A stretch of DNA of 33,559 nucleotides from Anaerolineae bacterium (lineage in GTDB: Bacteria; Chloroflexota; Anaerolineae; Promineifilales; Promineifilaceae), in assembly GCA_023382655.1 (NCBI GenBank), contig JAHDWK010000049.1:1-33559 (forward strand). The letters run 5' to 3'. A program made the translations under genes and the position numbers. Positions 22,790 through 29,766 of the stretch are shown here, in pieces. Under the pieces are notes generated by a model. That model did not search any database. It was given only the letters and a program-made list of their open reading frames with translations, and had not been told where the DNA came from. The stretch's first letter is position 1. Every line of letters begins with the position of its first letter.

Positions 22790-23146
22790 ATGAGCAAATA
22801 CGTTCTTTGCGTAAACAATCAAACATTATTTGCCGATGATGGGGCGGATGATTTTGCGCCTCATCTGGTCATTGGCAAGGTTTATAAGGTAGCCCTCCCC
22901 CAAGAAAATGATGGCGACATGCTGCGCATCATTGACGGTTCTGGTGAAGATTACCTCTATCCGGCAACTTATTTTGAGCCATTTATTCCTGGTAGCCGGG
23001 AAAGCACGGATTCTCTCACGATTTATCTTGACCCCTTTTTGAAAGGTGTCCTCTATGCGGAGGCAGTTGCCTCTCAAAAATCCATGAGCGCCTTAGTAAA
23101 GGAATGGATAGACGAGCATCTCGATTTACCACTGGGGGCGGATTAG
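22790..23146 (+). CDS. Small protein with SH3-like N-terminus and ribbon-helix-helix-like C-terminus
   Basis: This is a 118-residue protein. I start at ATG 22790 (MSKYVLCVNNQ), which has GAGG six bases upstream. An in-frame ATG at 22754 is possible but adds a lysine-rich leader unlike the rest. Residues 1-65 are beta-rich with VGKVYKV-like and GEDYLYPATYFEPF segments, resembling small SH3-like domains. Residues about 72-110 (LTIYLDPFLKGVLYAEAVA, then SALVKEWIDEHL) have the strand-helix-helix pattern of CopG/Arc-type DNA-binding domains. A role as a small regulator or antitoxin is possible, but no toxin gene adjoins it. Codon use and base composition differ from the very C-rich dehydratase gene just upstream, so it is probably a separate unit. 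Confidence 0.7.
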   Translation: MSKYVLCVNNQTLFADDGADDFAPHLVIGKVYKVALPQENDGDMLRIIDGSGEDYLYPATYFEPFIPGSRESTDSLTIYLDPFLKGVLYAEAVASQKSMSALVKEWIDEHLDLPLGAD

Positions 23147-23237
23147 AGAGCCCGGTCTGGTGTGCTTTTATTGAAAAGAGTCGTGGGTGTCACGGCCGTC
23201 TGACCTGAACAATATCGACATACACGCCACCACCGTA

Positions 23238-23657
23238 TCAATTCTCTTGGCGTGACTTTTCCAGTTCTTGCTGCAACCGTTTAATCTCCGCATCCATATC
23301 GCTGATGATTTGCTCTTTGCTGCTTAAGCGCGACGAGAGCTGTGGGTCTGGCTCACTAATGAGTGGATGGTCCCACATAAATTCACCCTGCGCCTGTCCC
23401 AAAAAACCCATTTGTCTGGATACCTGACGTGATTGCCATTTACCGACTGCATCTTGGTAAGTCAATGAAAAGAAATACAATCCACGATTTCCTATGAATC
23501 TTTCTCTTTCGATTGAAATATTTTGGGCGCCTGCTTGTCTGACCAGCTTATACAATTCGTCCTTAATTTTTTGTTGTTCCTGATGCTGATACGCTAAAGA
23601 CCAAATTAGAAGAGCGAACAAGACAATAACAAAGAAATATGTGACATAACCATCCAT
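23238..23657 (-). CDS. Hypothetical membrane-anchored coiled-coil protein
   Basis: This 139-residue protein starts at ATG 23657 behind AGGAGAGAG. One N-terminal membrane segment (residues 4-24, YVTYFFVIVLFALLIWSLAY) is followed by a charged helix, then a beta-rich domain of about 60 residues (NISIERERFIGNRGLYFFSLTY, a possible small sandwich). It ends with a coiled coil of about 25 residues (ISDMDAEIKRLQQELEKSRQEN region, last 30 residues). Orientation would be N-in or N-out with the soluble part on one face; the sequence does not decide. No family is recognised. It is convergent with the RHH-like gene across a 91-bp spacer that holds an ACGGCCGT octamer at 23192. Confidence 0.7.
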   Translation of the reverse strand: MDGYVTYFFVIVLFALLIWSLAYQHQEQQKIKDELYKLVRQAGAQNISIERERFIGNRGLYFFSLTYQDAVGKWQSRQVSRQMGFLGQAQGEFMWDHPLISEPDPQLSSRLSSKEQIISDMDAEIKRLQQELEKSRQEN

Positions 23658-23822
23658 TCAAACTCTCTCCTGAATCTAAAGCGGAATTATAATGAGATTT
23701 GTACGATAGCTATATAGGAAAGGTTTTAGAATTCTGCTTTGTTATGTTGCGACCGTTTGTCTGACATGAACAACCCATAAAAAAATAGCAGACCTTGCCA
23801 ATAACACTATATCTTCCAGCAT

Positions 23823-24434
23823 ATGGCAAAACGGATCAAACGACTCGTATTTCTTCTTTGTGTGCTGGCAACGGCCGTGATCACCGGTATTGCCCTCGAT
23901 GTCTACCGCTTTAGCTTGCGGGATGAGACGCGCCCGGCGGATGCTGCGATTGTGTTGGGGGCGGCGGTTTTTGGGGATCAACCTTCACCTGTCTTTCAAG
24001 AACGCATTAACCATGCCATCCACCTTTATCAAAATGGGATTGTACGGACAATTATCTTTACGGGCGGGCATGATGGTGACGGCCGTTTGCCAGAAGCCAT
24101 TGTTGCCAGAGCATATGCCATTGCTCATGGTGTGCCGGAAAGCGCGATTTTGATCGAAACAGAATCGCAAATCACCTGGCAGAATTTGCAGAATGCCCGT
24201 TCTGTGGCAGAAGCACAGGGCATCACCTCTTTCCTGATAGTCAGCGACCCACTCCATATGAAACGAGCCATGCTCATGGCTACCGATTTAGGCATAGAGG
24301 CCGCCTCCTCACCTACGCCAACTACACGCTACCAAACATTGCATACTCAGGCGGGCTTTTTAGCGCGAGAGGTCTGGTTTCTGGGCCAGCATTTGCTTTA
24401 TCGGCCGATCTACTTCCGGGTGAATCGCCAATGA
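23823..24434 (+). CDS. SanA/YdcF family (DUF218) protein, copy 1 of tandem pair
   Basis: This 203-residue protein has an N-terminal membrane helix (residues 6-25, KRLVFLLCVLATAVITGIAL) and a DUF218 domain: ADAAIVLGAAVFG, IIFTGGHDGDG, ESQITWQNLQNA and VSDPLHMKRA. SanA-type proteins act at the envelope in barrier function or vancomycin resistance; the biochemical activity is not established. No Shine-Dalgarno sequence precedes ATG 23823. Instead the sequence TATCTTCCAGCATATG resembles the one before copy 2, which differs by only one base there. The two proteins share most residues in the first 60 positions and about half later, so they arose by duplication. Confidence 0.88.
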   Translation: MAKRIKRLVFLLCVLATAVITGIALDVYRFSLRDETRPADAAIVLGAAVFGDQPSPVFQERINHAIHLYQNGIVRTIIFTGGHDGDGRLPEAIVARAYAIAHGVPESAILIETESQITWQNLQNARSVAEAQGITSFLIVSDPLHMKRAMLMATDLGIEAASSPTPTTRYQTLHTQAGFLAREVWFLGQHLLYRPIYFRVNRQ

Positions 24435-24476
24435 AAAAATCCCCGTTCCTGTTCATTTCCAGGTATCTTCCAGTAT

Positions 24477-25145
24477 ATGGCAAAACGGATCAAACGGTTC
24501 ATCTTACTTTTTTGTGTGCTTTTAACGGCCGTGATCACCGGCATTGCCCTTGATGTCTACCGCTTTAGCCTGCGGGACGAGACGCGCCCGGCGGAGGCAG
24601 CCATCGTGTTGGGGGCAGCGGTGTATGGCGAACGGCCGTCGCCCATCTTCCGTGAGCGCATCAACCACGCCATCCGCCTGTACCAGGACGGGTATGTGCA
24701 GACCATCATCTTTACCGGCGGCGTCGGCCACCGGGACGAACTGGCCGAAGCGGAGGTAGGGCGCACCTATGCCCTGGCGCGGGGAGTTCCGGCTACGGCC
24801 GTCCTCATCGAAATCACCTCCACCAATACCCGGCAAAACCTGGCAAACGCCCAGACCGTCGCCACTGAAAACGAGTTGACCACCTTCCTCATTGTCAGCA
24901 CCCCTTACCACATGCGCCGCGCCCTGGCGCTGGCCGACGACCTGGGCATGGCGGCGTACTCCTCCCCCACCCGCACCATTCGCTGGATCAGCCCAGTCAC
25001 CCAAACATTGTCCTTTTCGCGGGAGGTGGCCGCTTATACAGCGTACCGGTTGGGTATGGTCACGGCCGTTGCAACTCAGTTTCTGCAAATGGCGTATAAT
25101 GGGCATCAAACCCATCCTGAAATAACGGTTCATCCTCTCCCTTGA
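24477..25145 (+). CDS. SanA/YdcF family (DUF218) protein, copy 2 of tandem pair
   Basis: This 222-residue paralogue of the gene 42 bp upstream starts at ATG 24477 after TATCTTCCAGTATATG. Membrane helix and family motifs are the same (ADAAIVLGAAV-like AEAAIVLGAAVYG, TGGVGHRDEL, STNTRQNLANA, VSTPYHMRRA), with 19 extra residues at the C-terminus. The DNA is more GC-rich than copy 1 and carries four ACGGCCGT octamers against two. Copies 1 and 2 keep the octamer at the same place within the first 50 bases of the gene (23871 and 24525), showing that it was present before the duplication or was copied with it. Its stop overlaps the terminator-like stem at 25143. Confidence 0.88.
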   Translation: MAKRIKRFILLFCVLLTAVITGIALDVYRFSLRDETRPAEAAIVLGAAVYGERPSPIFRERINHAIRLYQDGYVQTIIFTGGVGHRDELAEAEVGRTYALARGVPATAVLIEITSTNTRQNLANAQTVATENELTTFLIVSTPYHMRRALALADDLGMAAYSSPTRTIRWISPVTQTLSFSREVAAYTAYRLGMVTAVATQFLQMAYNGHQTHPEITVHPLP

Positions 25146-25192
25146 TTGACAGTAAAGAGCGCTATACCGGTATCGCTCTTTGTGGTCAATCA
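25143..25192 (+). terminator. Stem-loop after the SanA/YdcF pair
   Basis: An outer stem pairs TGATTGAC (25143-25150) with GTCAATCA (25185-25192). An inner stem pairs AAAGAGCG (25154-25161) with CGCTCTTT (25174-25181) around a loop with the self-complementary ATACCGGTAT. It begins at the stop codon of copy 2. The inner right arm ends in CTCTTT. It is a likely terminator, though the T-run is short. Confidence 0.6.
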
Positions 25193-25215
25193 GAAATAGT
25201 TCGTAAGTTTGTAGT

Positions 25216-25231
25216 AGGCGATTTATCGCCT
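25216..25231. repeat. GGCGAT-TT-ATCGCC palindromic repeat, upstream of SPFH gene 1
   Basis: AGGCGAT TT ATCGCCT forms a 7-bp hairpin with flanking GTAGT, as in the two copies downstream at 26841 and 26901. It lies in the leader 18 bases before the ATG at 25249, just upstream of the AGGAGAGGAAT ribosome site. Confidence 0.65.
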
Positions 25232-25248
25232 TCACACAGGAGAGGAAT

Positions 25249-26844
25249 ATGAGCAGTAATATCCAAAATATCGTGCGCAGCGCGGCCAATATCGTGCAGT
25301 CGGAACAGTTTGAGCAGTTCAAGGTGGACGCGCAGGACTTTCTTTCGGCACGCCAGCGAGGGGACACGGCCGATACCCAAATCTCGCAAATGGTAGTCAC
25401 GCTGGAAAGCGCCGCCGAAGTCCTCAACCGCAGCTTCCCCAAAGAAGACGCCGCCACCCAAAGCTACACCAACGTCATTTCCCCGGCGGTCATCCCCAAG
25501 GGGTCAAGTGCGTTGGTTTACCTGCTCATCCCCTTCACCCTGGCCTTCATCGGCGGCTTTGGCCTGCTGCTCAGCCGGGTAGCCAATCTCATTTTTCAAC
25601 TGTTTGGCGCATCGGCCGGCCCCAGCATCTTCTTTGGCTTCCATTACTGGCTGCTGCTGATCATTCTGACCGCCTTCATCATCATCCGCAGCCGGGTGGT
25701 GATGGTGCCCGATGGCTGCCAGGCGCTCATCACCCGCTTTGGCAAATTGGAAGAAGTGGCCGGCCCCGGCAAAAAATATCTGGGCATTGGCCCTAAAAGC
25801 TGGCGGCGCAAAGTCAGCTACATCGTCAATGTCACCAAAGAGTACCCCTACAATGCGCCCATCCGTGAAGCGCCTACGTCCGGTCGGGTCAATGCCTCAG
25901 TAGACCTCTTTCTACAATTCCGCATTGAAGACCCGCAGGAATTTATCTTCCGCATGGGTGGGGCCAACGGTTTTTCGGAAAAACTGCACCACGCCATCAG
26001 CGAAGTGACCCGCGCCCTCATTTATGAACAGCGCGCGTCTGATATTTATGACCTGGTGGGCGAAAGCACCCAATCGGTGCTAGACACATTGAACCGGCAG
26101 TTTACGCCGGCCGTGCGTTTTGTGAATGCCAACATCACCCACGCCGAACCCTCCAGCCAGGAGTACCGCATGGACCTGGCCGCCGCCGAAGTGGTCAAGG
26201 TCGCTAAAGAAGCGTACACCTACCAGTACGAATTGAACCTGCGCAAAAGCCAGGACGAGGGCGACCTGAACCGGGAACTGGCCCAACTGCGCCAGACGCT
26301 TTCGGAAATTCGGGCGGATATTGCCACCTATCAGGCCCAAATTGACACCGCCCACGAAAAGGCGGTGAACAAGGCCAATGCCTATGCCCGCCTGCTGCTG
26401 ATCGAGGCCGAAAGCGAAGCGAAAGCCAACGCTGCCCTGCTGGAAGCACAGGCTCTGGATATCCGCACGGTGAACAGCGCCTATTACCCGGAAATTCTGG
26501 AGTATCGCTACAAACAAGAGGTGCTGGATCGCGTAGAAGCGGTCGCCAGCCGTCTGCCCAGACTGGTGAATGTGGGGGCGGCGGCCGAGAACCATATTAA
26601 TTTTATGACCGTCGCCCGCGAGATGTTGGGCGTGGAGGACAAACCGCTCTACACGGCCGAAGACATTCACGCCATCCAGTCCCGCGCCGACCAGATTATG
26701 AAGCGCATCAAGGAAAGGATGAGCCAGCTTGATGACCTGGTGGAAGACAAGGAGCAGTTGATGAGCGCCAATGAGATTGATCCGGTGTTTGATGATCCGG
26801 ATTTAGCGCAGGCGGCTTTGGTGGAAAGAACAAATGGTGCGTAG
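25249..26844 (+). CDS. SPFH/band 7 (stomatin-like) membrane protein 1
   Basis: This 531-residue protein starts at ATG 25249 behind AGGAGAGGAAT. Residues 1-84 are a polar, mostly helical extension without a recognised family. Two hydrophobic helices follow (about 87-108 and 131-147). The SPFH domain spans about 150-325 (VPDGCQALITRFGKLEEVAGPGKK; VDLFLQFRIEDPQEFIF). A long charged coiled coil spans about 320-430 (AYTYQYELNLRKSQDEGD onward), and a hydrophilic tail ends the protein. Stomatin, prohibitin and HflK/C proteins of this fold build ring-shaped membrane microdomains. The order, with TM before SPFH and the coiled coil after it, is family-typical. It sits next to a related but different SPFH gene, suggesting a hetero-oligomer. 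It has no ACGGCCGT octamer. Confidence 0.88.
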   Translation: MSSNIQNIVRSAANIVQSEQFEQFKVDAQDFLSARQRGDTADTQISQMVVTLESAAEVLNRSFPKEDAATQSYTNVISPAVIPKGSSALVYLLIPFTLAFIGGFGLLLSRVANLIFQLFGASAGPSIFFGFHYWLLLIILTAFIIIRSRVVMVPDGCQALITRFGKLEEVAGPGKKYLGIGPKSWRRKVSYIVNVTKEYPYNAPIREAPTSGRVNASVDLFLQFRIEDPQEFIFRMGGANGFSEKLHHAISEVTRALIYEQRASDIYDLVGESTQSVLDTLNRQFTPAVRFVNANITHAEPSSQEYRMDLAAAEVVKVAKEAYTYQYELNLRKSQDEGDLNRELAQLRQTLSEIRADIATYQAQIDTAHEKAVNKANAYARLLLIEAESEAKANAALLEAQALDIRTVNSAYYPEILEYRYKQEVLDRVEAVASRLPRLVNVGAAAENHINFMTVAREMLGVEDKPLYTAEDIHAIQSRADQIMKRIKERMSQLDDLVEDKEQLMSANEIDPVFDDPDLAQAALVERTNGA

Positions 26845-26916
26845 GCGATCAATCGCCTACTACTAGCGGACTGTGTCCGGTTTCCAAACCGGGCCACACC
26901 GGGCGATAAATCGCCC
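26841..26916. repeat. Three-palindrome cluster between the SPFH genes
   Basis: GTAGGCGAT CA ATCGCCTAC is at 26841-26860 (9-bp arms, overlapping the stop codon TAG at 26842-26844). CCGGTTTCCAAACCGG is at 26877-26892. GGGCGAT AA ATCGCCC is at 26901-26916. The first and third belong to the same family as the element at 25216-25231, so this repeat occurs on both sides of the first SPFH gene. They could form transcriptional attenuators or RNA processing sites that set the ratio of the two SPFH proteins. Confidence 0.65.
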
Positions 26917-26937
26917 ACTACGAACGGAGAACAGACA

Positions 26938-28197
26938 ATGGCACGTAGTTTTTCACGAATTAAAGAGGTGGTTACCACCTGGGACAGCGTACAGCGGGTG
27001 CTGCGCAGCGGTGATAAGGGGGCCTTGGTGCCGGTGGTTATCCCCAAGGATAAGCGGCAAATGTGGGGGCCATTTTTGATCGGGTTTGCGTTTTACACGG
27101 CCGTGACCAACTTCTGGCTCTTCTGGCGGCTGAGCGCCTCATTTGCCCTGCTGCTGGCAGTGGCCAGCGGCCTCTTTTTTGCGGCATTGGGCGGGATCGT
27201 CTGGTGGCGCAGCGCCCGCGTGGAAGTTGAGCAGGGCACCACTGGCGTTATCTCCAAGTGGGGCAAAATCATCGGCACCATCGGCCCAGGCCGCAAATTT
27301 TTGTGGTGGCCTTGGGATAAGGTGGAGTATATTGTGGATACCTCCACCGAAATCCCCTACACTGCGCCGGTACTGGCCTGCCCCACCAAAGAGAATGTAC
27401 CCCTGCGCTCCATCGAATTTTTCCTCAAGTTCCGCATTGAAGAGCCGGTGAAATTTGTGCGGCATATTGGCGCCAGCAACTTTGACATGGTCCTTAGCAG
27501 CGCCGTACAAGACGCCATCCGCCGCCGCAGCCGCCAGGTGGAGACCGCCAACGCCTACGATTTGCGTGGCAGCGACGTGGGCGACATGCAAGAAACGTTG
27601 AACCGGCAGTTAAGCGCCTATGGGGTGCGCATTACCGGGGCTAACATCCCCGATGTGCAGCTACCGCAACAATACCAGGACAATCTTTCCACCCGCGAGA
27701 AAGTGGCCAAAGAACTGGCGGCCTACGAAAAGGAGTGGGAACTCATTCGTAAACGGCGCAATGACGCCCTACTGTTAGAGAATGAACGGGCCAGGAAGGA
27801 ACGTGACGCCAGGCTGATCGCCGTGCAGGAAGCGATCAACAAAGCGCGCGAGGATGTGGCCGAGATGCTGCAAAGGAGAGAAGCGGAGGCGGAAAAAATC
27901 CGGCTAGAGATTGAAGCCGAAGGGCGGGCCAAGTTAAAGTCGGCCGAGAATGAAGCGCGGGCGCTGCACCGGCTGGGCCGTTCCTACAAAGATAATCAGG
28001 CGGTGTTACAATACCAGTTGGCGGTCCGCCGACTGGAAGTGGCCGAACATCTGGTGCAGGATGCGCCACGCCCGATTGTGATCAACCACAGCGCCAGCGC
28101 CCAGGAAACGGCGCTGTCCACGCTGCTCCTGGCGAACTTGCTGCCGGAGTTAGTGGCGGAAGGGCAAGACGGCCGTACCCGGCAGTTACCCCAGTAA
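26938..28197 (+). CDS. SPFH/band 7 (stomatin-like) membrane protein 2
   Basis: This is a 419-residue protein with ATG 26938 and a weak GGAGA upstream. A short polar N-terminus is followed by two membrane helices (about 43-63 and 67-89). The SPFH domain spans about 91-265 (VEVEQGTTGVISKWGKIIGTIGPG; FFLKFRIEEPVKFV). A charged coiled coil of about 90 residues (KVAKELAAYEKEWELIRKRR, then Glu/Arg-rich) follows. It is a distant paralogue of the preceding protein in the same architecture, but the N-terminal extension is 40 residues shorter. One octamer lies at 27097 in the codons for YTAVT. Tandem placement 93 bp after the first gene suggests cotranscription. Confidence 0.88.
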   Translation: MARSFSRIKEVVTTWDSVQRVLRSGDKGALVPVVIPKDKRQMWGPFLIGFAFYTAVTNFWLFWRLSASFALLLAVASGLFFAALGGIVWWRSARVEVEQGTTGVISKWGKIIGTIGPGRKFLWWPWDKVEYIVDTSTEIPYTAPVLACPTKENVPLRSIEFFLKFRIEEPVKFVRHIGASNFDMVLSSAVQDAIRRRSRQVETANAYDLRGSDVGDMQETLNRQLSAYGVRITGANIPDVQLPQQYQDNLSTREKVAKELAAYEKEWELIRKRRNDALLLENERARKERDARLIAVQEAINKAREDVAEMLQRREAEAEKIRLEIEAEGRAKLKSAENEARALHRLGRSYKDNQAVLQYQLAVRRLEVAEHLVQDAPRPIVINHSASAQETALSTLLLANLLPELVAEGQDGRTRQLPQ

Positions 28198-28221
28198 AGG
28201 GAATTTTGGGACCGACAGAGA

Positions 28222-28259
28222 TGATGCGTGATGGGTGACCGGAAAGACCTCACGCATCA
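28222..28259. repeat. TGATGCGTGA stem-loop after the second SPFH gene
   Basis: TGATGCGTGA at 28222-28231 pairs perfectly with TCACGCATCA at 28250-28259 around a 18-base loop. The word resembles widespread CGTGATGCGTGA heptad repeats. It lies 25 bases past the stop at 28197 and could act as a terminator or as a repeat element only. Confidence 0.55.
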
Positions 28260-28288
28260 CGTATTACGAATGGATTGTGAGGCAGAAG

Positions 28289-29446
28289 ATGGATTTGAAC
28301 TGGGAAGTTTTACTGGCGGATTGTGTGGATTTTACGCAGCGGCTGATTCAGACGCCGAGTATGTCATTTGAGGAAGCGGCCATTGCCGAAGTAGTAGCCG
28401 CCGAGTGCCGCCAGTTAGGTTTTGACGAGGTGTGGATTGACGGAATAGGGAATGTCAACGGCCGTATTCGGGGCACAGACCCCTCTCTCGGCGCACTCGT
28501 CCTCAACACTCACCTGGATCACGTGGACCCCGGCGAGCCGAGTTTGTGGAGCGTGCCCCCGTACAGCGGTGAAATTCGGGACGGCCGTCTCATTGGCCGG
28601 GGTGCGTGTGACATCAAAGGACCGCTGGCGGTGCAGGTGTACAGTATGGCCGCTTTGCGGCGCGCCGGGGTGCGTCCCCAGCGCGATGTCGTCTTCACTG
28701 GCGTGGTGCAGGAGGAAATTGGCGGCGCAGGCGCGGAATTTTGGGCGCAAAATCTGGATTACCCGGTGAATTTAGTGGTCTTGGGTGAGCCGTCCGATAA
28801 CCAGATCGCCCTGGGGCATCGGGGCATTATCCAGATGTGGCTGACCTTTCACGGCCGTTCCGTCCATGCCAGCGTGCCCGAACAGGCGCAAAACCCGAAC
28901 TATGCCTTAGCCGCTTTCCTGCAAAAGCTGGAAATGGCGCAGTCTCAATTGAAAAGCCACCCCATTCTTGGCCCGACGACGGTGGCCCCCACCATCATCG
29001 AAGTGGACACCAAAAGCACCAATGTAACGCCAGCCTGGGCACGGGTACTGTTGGATTTCCGCACGGCCGTGGAAAGCAGCAACAGCCTGCAAACCTTCGT
29101 CCACCAACTGGCCGGGGAGTGGCCCCATGACATCAGCGATGCCTGGTGCGCGCCCCACACCCCTTTCACCGATTCCGACGCGCCCATCTTCGGCTTCTAC
29201 ACCGCGCCGGACGACGCCAAAGCGATGCGGGCGCAGCACATTTTGCAGGCGGCCGTCGGCCATGCTGTGCCTTTTACGCGGTATCAATTTGCGACGGACG
29301 GCCGTCACTTTGTGCCCTACAACCTGACCATGATCGGCTACGCCGCCAGCGAAGAAAACCAGGCACATGTGGTAAACGAGAGCATCAGCCTGGCCAAAAT
29401 GGCCGAAAGCCTACGCGGCCATGTGGCCCTGTTACGCGAGTTTTAA
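28289..29446 (+). CDS. M20 family metallopeptidase (ArgE/DapE/CPG2 type)
   Basis: This is a 385-residue protein; ATG 28289 has GTGAGG upstream. The zinc site is complete: His75 and Asp77 (NTHLDHVDPGE), bridging Asp108 (GACDIKGPL), catalytic Glu142 and metal ligand Glu143 (VVQEEIGG), Glu167 (GEPSD), and the late histidine in DGRHFVPYN. A dimerisation lid domain occupies about 180-290. Such enzymes hydrolyse N-acyl amino acids or small peptides with two metals. An in-frame ATG at 28235 would add 18 residues translated from the stem-loop repeat and is rejected. Five ACGGCCGT octamers lie within it, coding NGR, DGR, RPF-type and TAV codons. No linked pathway genes were seen. Confidence 0.9.
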   Translation: MDLNWEVLLADCVDFTQRLIQTPSMSFEEAAIAEVVAAECRQLGFDEVWIDGIGNVNGRIRGTDPSLGALVLNTHLDHVDPGEPSLWSVPPYSGEIRDGRLIGRGACDIKGPLAVQVYSMAALRRAGVRPQRDVVFTGVVQEEIGGAGAEFWAQNLDYPVNLVVLGEPSDNQIALGHRGIIQMWLTFHGRSVHASVPEQAQNPNYALAAFLQKLEMAQSQLKSHPILGPTTVAPTIIEVDTKSTNVTPAWARVLLDFRTAVESSNSLQTFVHQLAGEWPHDISDAWCAPHTPFTDSDAPIFGFYTAPDDAKAMRAQHILQAAVGHAVPFTRYQFATDGRHFVPYNLTMIGYAASEENQAHVVNESISLAKMAESLRGHVALLREF

Positions 29447-29452
29447 GTCATA

Positions 29453-29513
29453 GATACACGGATGACACTGATTTGACGGATTTACACCGATTGATTTGAT
29501 TTATCCGTGTATC
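29453..29513. repeat. ATACACGGAT inverted repeat with ACGGATTTAC units
   Basis: GATACACGGAT at 29453-29463 pairs with ATCCGTGTATC at 29503-29513. The interior carries the units GATTTGACGGATTTACACCGATTG. It resembles the CGGATTTAC class of dispersed intergenic repeats and the ATCCGT units at 7947-7990. Confidence 0.6.
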
Positions 29514-29530
29514 CATTCTGCTTAACTACT

Positions 29531-29638
29531 CTACCACATCGCCACCAACCGCCAGATTTGGGCGACGAAGAAGGTGATAGTGAAGCCTAAGGTCAGGGGG
29601 AGCAGGGTGGACACGGCCGTCCACTTTCTGCTGCTCAC
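29531..29638 (-). CDS. Candidate 35-residue single-helix membrane protein
   Basis: A frame on the minus strand from GTG 29638 to TAG 29531-29533 encodes 35 residues: a basic start (SSRKWTAV), one hydrophobic helix of about 21 residues (LLPLTLGFTITFFVAQIW) and a short tail (RLVAMW). AGGAG lies four to five bases before the GTG. The composition is that of a small membrane peptide and the positive N-terminus fits a type II orientation. It stands alone between an M20 peptidase gene and the M36 protease gene, and could be a small regulatory or stress peptide. It could also be a chance frame; only conservation would show. Confidence 0.4.
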   Translation of the reverse strand: MSSRKWTAVSTLLPLTLGFTITFFVAQIWRLVAMW

Positions 29639-29722
29639 CTCGCTCCTATACCCGTCATTAGCCAATTAGTTGACGAAAATCTGCACAAATTCCTCAGCCC
29701 CATTACAATGTCACAGATATTT

Positions 29723-29743
29723 GGACATCCAGTTTGGATGTTC
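29723..29743. promoter_or_regulatory. Inverted repeat in the leader of the M36 protease gene
   Basis: GGACATCC (29723-29730) and GGATGTTC (29736-29743) are inverted copies of each other with one G-T pair, separated by AGTTT. The element lies just upstream of the GAGGAGG ribosome site (29751-29757). It may be an operator or a leader hairpin. A TACAAT at 29704-29709 could be the -10 element, but no good -35 is seen at proper spacing. Confidence 0.35.
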
Positions 29744-29766
29744 GATTGCTGAGGAGGCAAACCACA

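Noticed and set aside
23678..23740. AAAGCGGAATT/AATTCTGCTTT inverted pair upstream of the coiled-coil protein
   Set aside because: The arms are 11 bases with one mismatch and 41 bases apart, easily found by chance in AT-rich DNA, and there is no second copy in the window.
24522..25457. 311-codon frame on the minus strand opposite the second SanA-like gene
   Set aside because: It lies antisense to two strongly supported genes on the plus strand; the residues have no known fold and the length follows from codon bias in the opposite strand.
29670..29709. Promoter formed by TTGACG and TACAAT before the M36 protease gene
   Set aside because: The two elements are 28 bases apart, too far for a standard sigma-70 promoter; only the TACAAT remains as a possible -10.
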